From contig CAMVNQ010000012.1 of the NCBI GenBank assembly GCA_947168885.1, forward strand, positions 38,447 to 102,446: a stretch of DNA of 64,000 nucleotides, written 5' to 3'. Position 1 is the stretch's first letter. Each line of letters opens with the position of its first letter. Under the pieces are notes generated by a model. The model had not been told where the DNA came from, ran no database searches, and was given only the letters and a program-made list of their open reading frames with translations. This document shows positions 9,457 through 18,284 of this stretch, in pieces. Source of the stretch: an uncultured Clostridia bacterium (GTDB lineage: Bacteria > Bacillota > Clostridia > Oscillospirales > Ruminococcaceae). Both the position numbers and the translations under genes were made by a program.

Positions 9457-9490
9457 CACCGTCTGTATGCAGCAGGCGGTGTTTTTGTAT
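9457..9490 (+). terminator. Rho-independent terminator
   Basis: AACACCGTCTG pairs with CAGGCGGTGTT, followed by TTTTT. Confidence 0.7.
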
Positions 9491-9526
9491 GCAAACGATC
9501 ATTATTCAGAGAAAGGAGTGCTTAAA

Positions 9527-9751
9527 ATGCCTATCATTGATGTGAAAGCAACAGGCAATAATATAAAACTGATGATAAAGACTAAAGGCTTCAAGGTGTC
9601 CGATGTTCAGGCGAAATGCGGATTCAATACTCCGCAGGCTATATTCAAGTGGATGCGTGGGGACTGCGTTCCCACAATCGACAACCTGATAATACTCGCG
9701 GATATGTTTGATGTGCCGATAGATCAGATAATAATCGTCACTCGCATCTGA
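9527..9751 (+). CDS. XRE-family HTH protein
   Basis: 74 residues from ATG at 9527 with AAAGGAG upstream. It is almost all HTH: NIKLMIKTKGFKVSDVQ, then the recognition region NTPQAIFKWMRGDCVPTIDN. Its length and lack of other domains fit a small regulator left by a mobile element. It lies directly before the tRNA cluster. Confidence 0.75.
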   Translation: MPIIDVKATGNNIKLMIKTKGFKVSDVQAKCGFNTPQAIFKWMRGDCVPTIDNLIILADMFDVPIDQIIIVTRI

Positions 9752-9763
9752 GTGACGACAAAT

Positions 9764-9840
9764 GGCGGATTCGTCTAATAGGTCAGGACGAGAGGCTTTC
9801 AATCTCTAAATGTTGGGTTCAAACCCCACATCCGTCACCA
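9764..9840 (+). tRNA. tRNA-Glu (TTC)
   Basis: Cloverleaf with acceptor GGCGGAT/ATCCGTC, anticodon loop CTTTCAA (TTC) and encoded CCA. Confidence 0.95.
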
Positions 9841-9915
9841 GGTGAACGTCGTCTAGTGGCAGGACGTCAGATTGTGGCTCTGAAAACGGGAGTTCGATTC
9901 TCCTCGATCACCCCA
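9841..9915 (+). tRNA. tRNA-His (GTG)
   Basis: Anticodon loop TTGTGGC (GTG). The extra 5' G opposite C73 is the usual G-1 of histidine tRNA. Encoded CCA. It abuts the preceding tRNA-Glu. Confidence 0.95.
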
Positions 9916-10016
9916 AGGCACTATAGTGCCTCCGGCATCGTATATTACCTCTGTGATGTACGATCTTTCCTTCATCGCTGTCCAGAGATGCAGAAGATCA
10001 ACAGACAGCGAAATAT

Positions 10017-10103
10017 GGGTAAGTAAGCATAGTGGCGAATGCAGCGGACTGTAACTCCGTGACGTAAGATACACCGTAGGTTCGACTCCTACCTTGCCCA
10101 CCA
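10017..10103 (+). tRNA. tRNA-Tyr (GTA)
   Basis: Acceptor GGGTAAG/CTTGCCC, anticodon loop CTGTAAC (GTA), long variable arm, encoded CCA. Confidence 0.95.
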
Positions 10104-10126
10104 GCCGCAGAGATGCGGCATCATAC

Positions 10127-10203
10127 GGCGGATTCGTCTAATCGGTCAGGACGAGAGGCTCTCAACCTCTAAATGCCGGGTTCAAACCCCGCATCCGTCT
10201 CCA
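10127..10203 (+). tRNA. tRNA-Glu (CTC)
   Basis: Near copy of the first tRNA-Glu with anticodon loop CTCTCAA (CTC) and encoded CCA. Confidence 0.93.
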
Positions 10204-10205
10204 AC

Positions 10206-10300
10206 GGTCGCATAAGCCTAATTGGTAAGGCAGCGGTTTGCTAAACCGTGAGTAATCGGATTGTTTCGATGTCTGAGTTCAAGTCTCAGTGCGACCGCCA
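10206..10300 (+). tRNA. tRNA-Ser (GCT)
   Basis: Acceptor GGTCGCA/TGCGACC, anticodon GCT, long variable arm, encoded CCA. Confidence 0.95.
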
Positions 10301-10303
10301 CAG

Positions 10304-10341
10304 ATAAAGCTCCGTTTGAAACACGTCAAACGGAGCTTTAT
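10304..10341 (+). terminator. Terminator of the tRNA operon
   Basis: A perfect 16-bp stem (ATAAAGCTCCGTTTGA and its complement) with a 6-base loop directly after the last tRNA. The T tract is weak. Confidence 0.7.
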
Positions 10342-10384
10342 ATCAGACAAGTGTTGATGAGAGATACGTTGCTTTACAAATATA

Positions 10385-10413
10385 TTGACTTCTCTGTATA
10401 ATAATGTTATAAT
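10385..10413 (+). promoter_or_regulatory. Promoter upstream of the DUF1016 remnant
   Basis: TTGACT, 17 bases, TATAAT. Confidence 0.65.
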
Positions 10414-10506
10414 GATTTAAGTAACAATATTACAGTTCCGCCGAATATCTGGGCGCAAAGGCATCATGGTAAGGTCTGAATGACTCAGAATAAGGAGAGA
10501 AGAGAA

Positions 10507-10920
10507 GTGAAAAACATCATACAAGTCGATGATAATTATAAAAAATGGCTCAGTGAACTTTCTGACAGGTTCAGATGCTCGCAGATATAAGCCGCTGTCC
10601 GCGTCAACAGCGAAATGCTTCAATTTTACTGGTCTATCGGCAGAGATATTTCAAGAATGGAGCTTAATGCAAAGTATGGTTCAGGATTTTATAAAAAGCT
10701 CAGTTCCGATTTAAAGGAAATATTTCCCGATTCAAATTCATTTTCTGAAACAAATTTACGATATATGTGGCGATTCTACGAGCTTTTTCCGCTGACGGAA
10801 AATCTGCCACAAGTTGTGGCAGATTCTGAGCCGCTAAATCATCCACAAGTTGTGGATGATTTGAAAGATGTTGATAAAATCTTCATGATTCCGTGGGGTC
10901 ATCACAGATTTATTATGTGA
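10507..10920 (+). pseudogene. DUF1016/YhcG-type nuclease-family gene, broken
   Basis: The frame reads KKWLSELSDRFRCSQI, an in-frame TAA, then AAVRVNSEMLQFYWSIGRDI, GSGFYKKLSSDLK and FYELFP, the conserved N-terminal region of DUF1016 proteins. It ends after about 137 codons at IPWGHHRFIM, well short of the usual 330-350 residues, so the C-terminal PDDEXK-like nuclease part is absent. The TAA stands where relatives have Lys. Promoter is intact; product is not expected to be functional. Confidence 0.8.
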
Positions 10921-10930
10921 GGTACAGTTT

Positions 10931-12643
10931 ATGTCAACAATTATGGGTTCACTGAACCATTTGCTTGCCACATCAAACAAAGTACATATCATATGGTGTC
11001 TGATGCTTCTGATCATTATGTTAACGCTTGCTGTTCTTCATCACTTCTGGAAGAACGACAGCAAGAAGCTGATGATATGGAGATTTCTTTGCCTGACTCC
11101 GGTACTTATCAGCGGCATTCATGCTGTCATATATGTTGTCGGTGTTCCGATGTTTTTCGAAGAATTCATTCTGATGTATATTATCGCACTGCTTGCGCTT
11201 ATACCTATGCTGTTTGCAAAGCGGAAGACGGGCTACAGGATATCTGCTGTGCTGACAGCGGTAGCTTCTTGTTTCTGCGGGTTTTATTTCTGCTTAAGTT
11301 CGCCTAATATTTTTAATCACACGAGAGAAAGCTATACCGAATCATTTCATTCGCTCGTAATGGAGATGGACGAGCATTACGTCCTGAAAGAATGGAAGAA
11401 AGTTGATTTTTCCGCGCTTGAAGCAAAGTATATGCCCGCGGTTCGTGAAGCAGAGCAGGAACAGGACCCAATGAAATTCTTTAAGACGGTTGATATGTTC
11501 TGCAACGAACTGCACGACGGTCATGTCGGAAGCTGGGTCGGGTTTGATTTCAGTCAATATCAGACCGGACCGTTGATACACGATTACGGCTTTGCAATGA
11601 TACGGCTCGACAACGATGATATCATAGCGGTATGCACGTCTGCAAAGGCGAACGCTGTCGGGATCGGGGACGGGACTGTTATCACAAAATGGAACGGCAA
11701 GCCCATTTTGCAGGCTGCAGCAGAGGACGCTCCCGATATAGGATATTCGGTAAAATACAATGCAGACCGTCTTGCTGCTTTGGATCTTCTGCGCACCGGC
11801 GGTGAGACTGTCGAGGTATCATTTATCAACAAGTCCGGCGATGAGCAGACAGTCACACTTAAAGAGCTGGGAAAAATGCAATCATTCCGAGATGCTCGTA
11901 TTGCCTTCTCACATTCATTGGAAGAAGGCGAGGATGTTAATTTCAGCACAAGAATGCTCAATGACAAGTGCGGATATCTGAGACTTAACGCCGAGGGAAC
12001 AGACAATGAACTGCGGGACACTCTTGCCTATATTACCGGCGAACACAAATGGGCAAAGGAGATGTTCCGTGAAAAACTGCGCGGTCTGAAGTCGCAGGGC
12101 ATGGAATATCTGGTCATTGATCTGCGAAACAACAGCGGCGGTTTGGATGTTATCGGATATATGCTGTGCGATCTGCTGACCGATAAGGAATGGTACTGTC
12201 AGGGACTAGGTTCCCGCAGAGACGGGAAGTATATCAGCCAGTGCGATCAGTATATCCACGGTGACGGGGAATTTGCGGGCCTTAAGGTCGTTGCACTTAC
12301 AAATTATAAGTGTGCAAGCGCCGGTGACGGTACATCTCTGCTTCTTTCAAAGCTGCCGAATGTCACGCTTGCCGGTATCACCGACCCCAGCGGCTGTGAT
12401 CAGGAAACAGGAGGAACAGTCGTTCTCGCGGACGGTCTGGTCTATGTTGGTTTTCCTACGGGACTTGTTCTGGATGAAAACGGCGAGCCGAATGTTGATA
12501 CGGCTGCCGATCGTATCAGCCGTGACCCTGTCGAAGTACGTATCCCTCTCGACTACGATGCTGCGATGAAGATATTCCGTGACAAGCAGGATTATGAGCT
12601 GGACTGGGCTGTAAAGTTTCTGGAGAATCAGGCAAATAGCTGA
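10931..12643 (+). CDS. Membrane-anchored S41-family peptidase
   Basis: 570 residues. About four hydrophobic segments fill residues 18-130. The outer part starts with a helical NTD (LEAKYMPAVREAEQEQDP), followed by a tail-specific-protease fold: LVIDLRNNSGG (about 396-406) and NYKCASAGDGTSLLLS, where the Ser of SAGDG (about 462) is the expected nucleophile. The ELHDGHVG block before it is also typical of S41. Substrate unknown. A truncated relative of this type lies at 15214-16260. Confidence 0.85.
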   Translation: MSTIMGSLNHLLATSNKVHIIWCLMLLIIMLTLAVLHHFWKNDSKKLMIWRFLCLTPVLISGIHAVIYVVGVPMFFEEFILMYIIALLALIPMLFAKRKTGYRISAVLTAVASCFCGFYFCLSSPNIFNHTRESYTESFHSLVMEMDEHYVLKEWKKVDFSALEAKYMPAVREAEQEQDPMKFFKTVDMFCNELHDGHVGSWVGFDFSQYQTGPLIHDYGFAMIRLDNDDIIAVCTSAKANAVGIGDGTVITKWNGKPILQAAAEDAPDIGYSVKYNADRLAALDLLRTGGETVEVSFINKSGDEQTVTLKELGKMQSFRDARIAFSHSLEEGEDVNFSTRMLNDKCGYLRLNAEGTDNELRDTLAYITGEHKWAKEMFREKLRGLKSQGMEYLVIDLRNNSGGLDVIGYMLCDLLTDKEWYCQGLGSRRDGKYISQCDQYIHGDGEFAGLKVVALTNYKCASAGDGTSLLLSKLPNVTLAGITDPSGCDQETGGTVVLADGLVYVGFPTGLVLDENGEPNVDTAADRISRDPVEVRIPLDYDAAMKIFRDKQDYELDWAVKFLENQANS

Positions 12644-12689
12644 ACTCAGCGATGGTATTTGTTTACATTTATAAAGGAGCTGACAACAA

Positions 12690-12797
12690 ATGACTGATGC
12701 GGTTAATTTATTATCGAACATAAGCCAAAAAGAATTAACAATAAATGAAATGATTGAATATCTTGAAAGTCAAGCCGAACTGAATGATAACAAATAA
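12690..12797 (+). CDS. 35-residue small protein before the terminator
   Basis: MTDAVNLLSNISQKELTINE and 15 further residues, with AAAGGAG 12 bases before the ATG. It lies 47 bases behind the S41 gene and could be its last cistron. Its final codons (AELNDNK) belong to the dispersed repeat also seen at 27561, so the repeat carries the end of a gene with it. Confidence 0.45.
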   Translation: MTDAVNLLSNISQKELTINEMIEYLESQAELNDNK

Positions 12798-12860
12798 AAA
12801 ATTGTCAAGCCCGCATCTCGCGGGCTTGTTTCTATTAATAGTAAGTATAAATGGCTAGTA
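12774..12860 (+). repeat. Dispersed repeat T, copy 1
   Basis: 86 of 87 bases equal 27561-27647. It contains the terminator AAGCCCGCATCTCGCGGGCTT (split stem AAGCCCGC/GCGGGCTT) and ends in the first unit of the 17-bp array. Confidence 0.85.
12804..12829 (+). terminator. Terminator inside repeat T
   Basis: CAAGCCCGC-ATCTC-GCGGGCTTG, followed by TTTCT. Confidence 0.75.
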
Positions 12861-12988
12861 GGTTTCATTGGCTAGTAGGTTTCATTGACTAGTAGGTTTC
12901 ATTGACTAGTAGGTTTCATTGACTAGTAGGTTTCATTGGCTAGTAGGATCCTTTGATTAGTAAATTCCATTGACTGGTAAATTTATAC
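12853..12988 (+). repeat. 17-bp tandem array, eight units
   Basis: Consensus GGCTAGTAGGTTTCATT. The first five units are nearly exact, the last three diverge. Each good unit with its flank reads AATG.CTAGTAGG.TTCATT, the proposed target of the serine recombinase element at 27646-40958. Confidence 0.85.
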
Positions 12989-13094
12989 GATCGATGTTTT
13001 TTCTTGAAAGTTGATTGCTTTTTTCAAGAATATGAACTAAATAATCTCGAGTTTTGACTGATAACGCAAAAATCTAAAGCGTTCTACAAAGACA
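12951..13094 (+). repeat. Dispersed repeat A, copy 1
   Basis: 144 bases that appear identical to 40965-41108 without gaps. It contains an imperfect hairpin (TTCTTGAAA/TTTTTCAAGAA) and ends in the left arm of AAAGCGTTC...GAACGCTTT; in the second copy the right arm follows directly as repeat B. Confidence 0.85.
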
Positions 13095-13104
13095 CCTACA
13101 TTGA

Positions 13105-13146
13105 CCGCGAAGCCGTTTGTTTAGCGACTTCGCGGATTTTTCTTTT
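13105..13146 (+). terminator. Terminator at the element edge
   Basis: CCGCGAAG pairs with CTTCGCGG, then ATTTTTCTTTTT. Confidence 0.7.
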
Positions 13147-13244
13147 TATAAAAATCGGGTTTTGGTTCTTATTTGGTTCTTATTCGAAAAATTGGCTCTT
13201 GGTGAACACGATATTTTTTGAGAAAAATGATAAAAATTTGAGTA

Positions 13245-13867
13245 TTATGCAGGGAGAGGATGTTCTTCCTTTGTCCGCTTTTTCCTGCTAAAGTCAAGAG
13301 CATTTGCTATGACCTCACAAGTTCTCGCCTGTGCCTCCTGGAACATATGCACATAAGTGGAAGTCGTTGTTGAAATCGCACTATGCCCTAAATCAGCCGA
13401 GACCGTTGCCGGATCCACGCCTGCAAAAATTAAAAGACTGGCATGAAAATGACGCAGGGAGTGAATGTCGCAGAAGCGAATGTCATTTAGCTCGCAAAAT
13501 CGCTTGAACCAGCGATAAGGACGGTGGTGAAACATCGGGGAGCCATTCCACTGAACAAAGAGCCTGTCCGTTTCCACCCATTCATCCCCGAGCATATCCT
13601 TGTCGTGTTCCTGCTCCGCTTTAAGCTGCCTGAGCAGATCCATTATAACCGGCGGGAACTTGGACGAGCGCATAGATCTCTTGGTCTTGGTGGTATCGGT
13701 ATAACTCCCGCAGAGATGTGAATAGTTCGATGTACGGCGTACACTGATTACGCTGTTCTCGAAATCAACATCTTTCCACTCAAGCCCTAACATCTCCGCA
13801 CATCTGAAGCCGCTATACACAGCAAGCATTATATATGTCCTGTATTTTTGCGGCTCCTTTTGTGCAG
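13245..13867 (-). pseudogene. Tyrosine integrase, catalytic half only
   Basis: The readable frame extends upstream of the Met at 13829 (KEPQKYRTYI) and then covers Arg in SGFRCAEMLGL, HSLRHFHAS, LGHSAIS and the Tyr in STYVHMF, i.e. the R-HxxR-H-Y set of a complete catalytic domain. The arm-binding and core-binding N-terminal half is missing and the break joins the primase-like remnant. It therefore looks like a deletion scar that fused the two ends of a conjugative or mobilizable element. Confidence 0.85.
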
Positions 13868-14296
13868 ACTTTCTGTGAACTGCGGCGACAGCTCGGTGTC
13901 GAATGAGAACGGCGCGTAATGCTCTCGGAAATACCGCAGCATAGCGATATAGTCCGTGAGAATATCCAGCACGAGCAGCGACTTTTCACGGTTTGTTAAT
14001 TCTCGTTTTTGTCAGACTGCCGGCGGAGAGCGCGTTGACGAAATTCCGAAATCCGCGCACAGCTTGTCCGCTGCCTCGGTCTTTGACAGCCCGAACATCT
14101 GCGCCGTGAGGTCGGTGACATCTCCGTGAGCGCCGCACGCGTAACAATGGTAATGATCGTCGTAAATCTTCATCGACGGATTGTTATCGCCGTGGAAGAT
14201 ACACCGTGCGGAACCGAATCTGTTCACTTCCAGTCCGTACATCCCGGCAGCCTGCCGGAGCCCGACAAGCTGCCTGATCTGCGCGAAATTATTCAC
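13829..14296 (-). pseudogene. CHC2 zinc-finger primase-like protein, broken
   Basis: Starts with GTG at 14296 overlapping the stop of the gene above (GTGA). CIFHGDNNPSMKIYDDHYHCYACG is a CHC2-type zinc finger as in DNA primase and element replication proteins. After PPAV an in-frame TGA occurs; the same frame goes on for 59 codons (RELTNREKSLLVLDILTDYI, MLRYFREHYAPF) and then hits the integrase junction. Such proteins are common next to excisionase in Tn916- or Tn1549-like elements. Not functional as it stands. Confidence 0.8.
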
Positions 14297-14490
14297 GCAG
14301 CACCGCCGTCCTCGTCGGGATCGTACTTACCAAACACAGCCTCGTAGAGATCGCGCTCGGCGATAAGAAACTTCTTACCCGCCTTGAAAGTGCGGAGCTG
14401 TCCGGACTTGCACATCTGACGGATGCGGAACTCGTTGATGCCGTCGATAACCTGCGCTGCTTCCTTGATTGTTAAAACTTTCTTTTTCAT
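14293..14490 (-). CDS. Excisionase-type HTH protein
   Basis: 65 residues with AAGGAGG 8 bases upstream. TIKEAAQVIDGINEFRIRQMCKSGQLRTFKAGKKFLIAERDLYE is a winged-helix excisionase (Xis, MerR-like fold), which in intact elements steers the tyrosine integrase toward excision. The partner integrase here is truncated, so it has nothing to control unless it acts in trans. Confidence 0.85.
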   Translation of the reverse strand: MKKKVLTIKEAAQVIDGINEFRIRQMCKSGQLRTFKAGKKFLIAERDLYEAVFGKYDPDEDGGAA

Positions 14491-14569
14491 GATAGTTCCT
14501 CCTTCATCATGGTTGTTGGATTTTGTTGGCGGAGCTGATCGGGCTCCTGTATATCAAAAAGCGCTTTTT

Positions 14570-14740
14570 GATCTCTGAAATTTTTACCCCTCACTATACA
14601 AAGGAAAAAAGGCGGGGGGGCAACCCTGATTTTCAAAAATAGCAGAGATTGAGAAAAAATAGCTCTCATTATTCAAAGGAAAAAATCGGTGAGGTGCTAA
14701 CCTGAATTTTCAAAAATAACACTTGTTGCGAAAAAATACC
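14570..14740 (-). repeat. Two imperfect 80-bp direct repeats upstream of the excisionase gene
   Basis: CAAAGGAAAAA, then a short variable stretch, then CCTGA.TTTCAAAAATA, occurs at about 14595 and again at about 14675. The region 14491-14875 holds no gene; this is probably the leader and promoter area of the element operon. Confidence 0.5.
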
Positions 14741-14875
14741 TTTGAGTATCCTGACGGAAGGCGTGAATATGTTGGTGAATAGAGAGGATTATTGTATTCT
14801 TACAACATTTTGGACTCACTTAGTCCAAAATTTGAATGACCGCCTGCCTTGTTTCCAAGACAAGCGGCTTTAAGG

Positions 14876-15008
14876 TTATTCGTTAAGTATGCCAAGTATA
14901 AATGCAGCGCCGAGCTTAAATCCCCTCTCGAAGTCTGCCTCACATTCTATTTGTGATTCAATTCGGAGCGAATCCTTAAAAGACTAGATCAGTTCTTTGC
15001 AGTCCGGA
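14876..15008 (-). pseudogene. DUF6809-like gene tail
   Basis: CEADFERGFKLGAAFILGILNE matches the end of the intact protein at 40587-40850 (DFERGFGLGAEFILALMNE). An in-frame TAG precedes it and the N-terminus is gone. Confidence 0.75.
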
Positions 15009-15116
15009 TATTGTTCAATCAATTGATCTTCAATAGAACAAATAGATTCTCTATTCTTTTTGGCTCTTATTGTGTTTTGGCAAGGGTTGTGAACAGGGTG
15101 ATATTTCTCCATATGT

Positions 15117-15230
15117 TCAGCACTTCTCCATATACACAAATTCCAGCTTATCATTTATTTTTTTGCTGTCTAATGCTGAATATCCGTTTTTTTCGTACAA
15201 CCTTATGTTGTCTTTACTCCTTGTGCTTGT
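15117..15230 (-). pseudogene. GNAT acetyltransferase tail
   Basis: STRSKDNIRLYEKNGYSALD is the C-terminal signature of GNAT acetyltransferases (NIRLYEKNGY). Nothing upstream matches; it is fused to the truncated S41-like gene. Confidence 0.7.
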
Positions 15231-16260
15231 AAAGAGTATCGCCGAATTTAATTCCCGACGCGTAGGAAGGCATACCGAAGGTACTGTGCTGATCGTCAAG
15301 GTTCTCGTGAATGAGCTGATACAGAGCATAATCGGAAGAACGGGTGTCGGTTTCGGTCATGAGCAGTGAGAATCCACGCTGCTCCACAAGCTCCGCAAAG
15401 CTGTCGATGTTATGGTTTGCCTTCAGACCGTAAAGATGATCCATTGCGAAGCAGAGCTCATTGTAGCTGTACTCCGCAAGATCTTTGCCTATCTCTTTAC
15501 CTGCGTATTTGCCATTCTTTCCGTAATATATCTTTCCGAGATCGGTGTAGCCCTCCTCTGTTACAAGAGGTTCGGCACCGCCGCTGTAAAGAATGACCGA
15601 TCTTCCGTTATACAGCAGGTTGAACTGATTAGGAGCAAAGAAAACATCGGATATCGTCTGCAGCGGTATATAGAAGCCGTCACCTCTGTGACGAAGCTTG
15701 ATGCCGTATGCGCCGAGATCCATGGTTATGTGGCTGCCGTAGCGCACCGTGGCGGTACCAAGCGTCTTGATGTACGAATATGTGCCGTCTTCCGCTTTCC
15801 AGCTCGGAACAACTATATCCATAATATTCTGGTTATCCGAGGAAAGGAAACCATTGTAATCAAAAAAGTAGATAGTATCGTCCGCAAAGTTAAAATCCAC
15901 ATAAAACCCGTTATTTTTCTGAAAAGTTACCTTCTCACCCTCTGTTGTTAATTCAAAATCAAAGTCCGTTAATCCTCCCATTATCATAGCGGTACGGTAA
16001 AGGCTCGCAAAGTCTTCGATCCTGAAATAAGGCACGGTGCCGCTGTCAAAGAAATATACAGGCATCTCCGTCGTATATTCCGGCGTACTCTTAAACAGAT
16101 ATGTTTTCACTTTTTTGTGGGCAATTTTGAATGTTTTAGTCTGTGACACAGAAGTCGATGTACTGTCCGCGTAAGCGGTGACCGAGGTTCCGACGGACGA
16201 TGTGAGCAGTACCGCTCCGGCGATCGCCGCGCATAAGCTTTTTCTGAATTTTTTGTTCAT
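15214..16260 (-). pseudogene. Secreted S41-like protein, catalytic domain lost
   Basis: 348 residues with a good signal peptide (MNKKFRKSLCAAIAGAVLLT, cut near AYA). The body resembles the N-terminal domains of clostridial S41 proteases with their copper-amine-oxidase-like strands; it breaks right after LIHENLDDQHSTFGM, the segment that normally precedes the protease core. The last residues (GDTLYKHKE) run into the GNAT fragment. The nucleophile region is absent, so a secreted but inactive product is expected. Listed as a pseudogene although the frame is open. Confidence 0.65.
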
Positions 16261-16620
16261 AGTAAATATTTCCTTTCCTTAAATGACAGTATAAACAGCT
16301 GAATGCTCTTTTAATGCGATAATTGTATCACATACTGTCCACTATTTTGTCCACCTGTTTTATATCTTTTTTGAAAAATTCTCGCATATTCACAAAATCG
16401 TCCCGGAAGCGAGCCGTCGTTATGTCTATTATTTACAAAATGCACTTCCGTTCCCGGTTTTGTGGATAATAAACAGACCTGTGATATGATCTGGAAGTGG
16501 TTTTGTAATAATGTAAGAATTTTCAAAAAAACCATTCAAACAGGTGGACAAACTAGTGGACAATTTGTAGTATAATATGTGTGGTAGATAAGGCAGAGAT
16601 CATTCGGGCTTCTGCATATA
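16261..16620. other. 360-bp gene-free stretch between divergent units
   Basis: Contains the leader of the leftward S41-like gene and, near 16321-16350 and 16541-16565, copies of GTGGACAAA/TTTGTCCAC in inverted order. TATAAT at about 16573 may serve the rightward unit. No ORF with gene character. Confidence 0.4.
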
Positions 16621-16621
16621 T

Positions 16622-16831
16622 GTTGTCAAGAAAGGTAATCTCGTTAAGCTGAAAGACACAAAGAAGCTGACATACAGCACATCCGCGACAGTCGGCAAGA
16701 CCTGCAAATTCGCAGTCAGGGCTTATGTGAACGCCAAGTGGACGAGCGTGAAAGCATCCGACATCATCAAATTCTACGGCAGCTTCGATCCTGTCCCGGA
16801 ACAAACAATTGAAAGGTGTTCAGAAAAATGA
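16622..16831 (+). pseudogene. Fibronectin-III-like fragment
   Basis: The frame (KLTYSTSATVGKTCKFAVRA, YVNAKWTSVKASDIIKF) is close to the Fn3-like domain of the next gene (GKEYTFAVSAYVNGGWTKIT). It has no start and stops at TGA overlapping the next ATG (ATGA). It is the remaining piece of a paralog or a duplication scar. Confidence 0.65.
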
Positions 16832-18219
16832 AAAAAGCAAGAAGAATACTAACTGCTTTACTTGCAGCCTGTATGCTCGGCACAGGCACACCCGGAGCAG
16901 TCACGGCAAATGCGGTGACATCGGTGACCACCGAGGCTCAGAGCTCCAAGCCCGTTGTTAAAGCTACAATTGCAGGAGAAAAGATAAGACTTACATGGGG
17001 TGCGGTGTCCGGTGCGTCGAAGTACAGGGCATATATATACCGTAACGAAAAGCTTGAAAAGCTCACAGATGTCACAAAATGCTCCGTGACCCTCACAGGA
17101 GCAAAGGCAGGCAAGGAATACACATTCGCGGTCAGCGCTTATGTAAACGGCGGCTGGACTAAAATCACAAAGAACGACCTTGTAAAGATCAATTTCCCCG
17201 GAAGCTCCGCTATCGACGGTGAAGAGATGCTTTCGCTCTGGACTTCGGACGCGGCGGCAAAGACCGAGCTTATCTCCTATATGAAGGCAATCACGACCGA
17301 GGGCAGCAAGGACTACATACCGATCGAAAACCGCATAGCCGTATTCGATCTTGACGGAACGCTGTTCTGCGAGACAGACCCGAACTACTTTGATTGTATG
17401 CTGCTCGAATATCGTGTTCTTGAAGATCCCGACTATAAGGACAAGGCTTCGGATTTCGAAAAGCAAGTTGCGTACAAGATAAAGGAAGAAAACGAGACCG
17501 GCATTTCCCACGACGGTATAGAAGTCGATCACGGAAAGGCTGTCGCATCCGCGTTCAAGGGTATGACGCTCGATGAATTCAACGACTACATTCAGAAATT
17601 CAAAAAGCAGGCTATGCCGGGCTATTACGGAATGACCCGCGACGAGAGCTTCTACAGACCCATGCTTCAGATAATCGACTACCTCAAAGCCAATGATTTT
17701 ACCGTGTATATTGTAAGCGGCACTGACAGATTTATAGTCCGCAGTCTCCTTTACAACTCCACGCTCGACCTTCCGAACAAGCAGATAATCGGCTCCGACC
17801 AACTGCTTGCAGCGGATGATCAGGGCGATACCGATGGACTGAAATATACCTTCACCGACAAGGATGAGCTTGTACTTGGCGGCGAGTTCATAATCAAGAA
17901 TCTTAAAATGAATAAGGTCACGGTAATAGCGCAGGAAATAGGCGAAAAGCCTGTTCTCTCCTTTGGCAACAGCTCCGGCGACTTCAGCATGAACACATAT
18001 ACGATCACAAACAACAAGTACAGGAGTCTTGCGTTCATGCTCTGCTGCGACGATACCGAGCGTGAAAACGGAAACATCGAAAAGGCAGAAAAGATGTATC
18101 AGACCTGCAAGGAAAACAACTATCTCCCGATCTCAATGAAGAACGACTGGAAGACGATCTACGGCGACGGTGTGACATATAAAGGCGCGAAAGCCAGGAT
18201 AAAGCCTGCCGCAAAATAA
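16828..18219 (+). CDS. Secreted HAD-superfamily phosphatase with Fn3-like domain
   Basis: 463 residues from ATG at 16828 (GAAAGGTG 12 bases upstream). Signal peptide to about residue 30, Fn3-like domain at about 45-125, then a HAD fold: FDLDGTL (motif I), VSGTDR (motif II), and GNSSGDFSM (motif IV) with the acidic metal ligand. A long cap region separates motifs I and II. It probably removes phosphate from small organic substrates outside the membrane. The cstA gene follows after 65 bases. Confidence 0.85.
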   Translation: MKKARRILTALLAACMLGTGTPGAVTANAVTSVTTEAQSSKPVVKATIAGEKIRLTWGAVSGASKYRAYIYRNEKLEKLTDVTKCSVTLTGAKAGKEYTFAVSAYVNGGWTKITKNDLVKINFPGSSAIDGEEMLSLWTSDAAAKTELISYMKAITTEGSKDYIPIENRIAVFDLDGTLFCETDPNYFDCMLLEYRVLEDPDYKDKASDFEKQVAYKIKEENETGISHDGIEVDHGKAVASAFKGMTLDEFNDYIQKFKKQAMPGYYGMTRDESFYRPMLQIIDYLKANDFTVYIVSGTDRFIVRSLLYNSTLDLPNKQIIGSDQLLAADDQGDTDGLKYTFTDKDELVLGGEFIIKNLKMNKVTVIAQEIGEKPVLSFGNSSGDFSMNTYTITNNKYRSLAFMLCCDDTERENGNIEKAEKMYQTCKENNYLPISMKNDWKTIYGDGVTYKGAKARIKPAAK

Positions 18220-18284
18220 TTTTTCTGAACTGTTATAATTCTATATCTGCGCTTTGCCAACGACGATAAAGAGAGGTATAAAAA

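Noticed and set aside
9916..9960. GGCACTATAGTGCC palindrome between tRNA-His and tRNA-Tyr as a terminator
   Set aside because: No T tract and the tRNA genes continue downstream; more likely a processing hairpin.
12853..12988. CRISPR array
   Set aside because: Units are 17 bp and follow each other without spacers; no cas genes nearby.
16858..17802. Long leftward frame of 314 codons
   Set aside because: Antisense to the HAD phosphatase; Cys- and Val-rich low-quality protein without a ribosome site.
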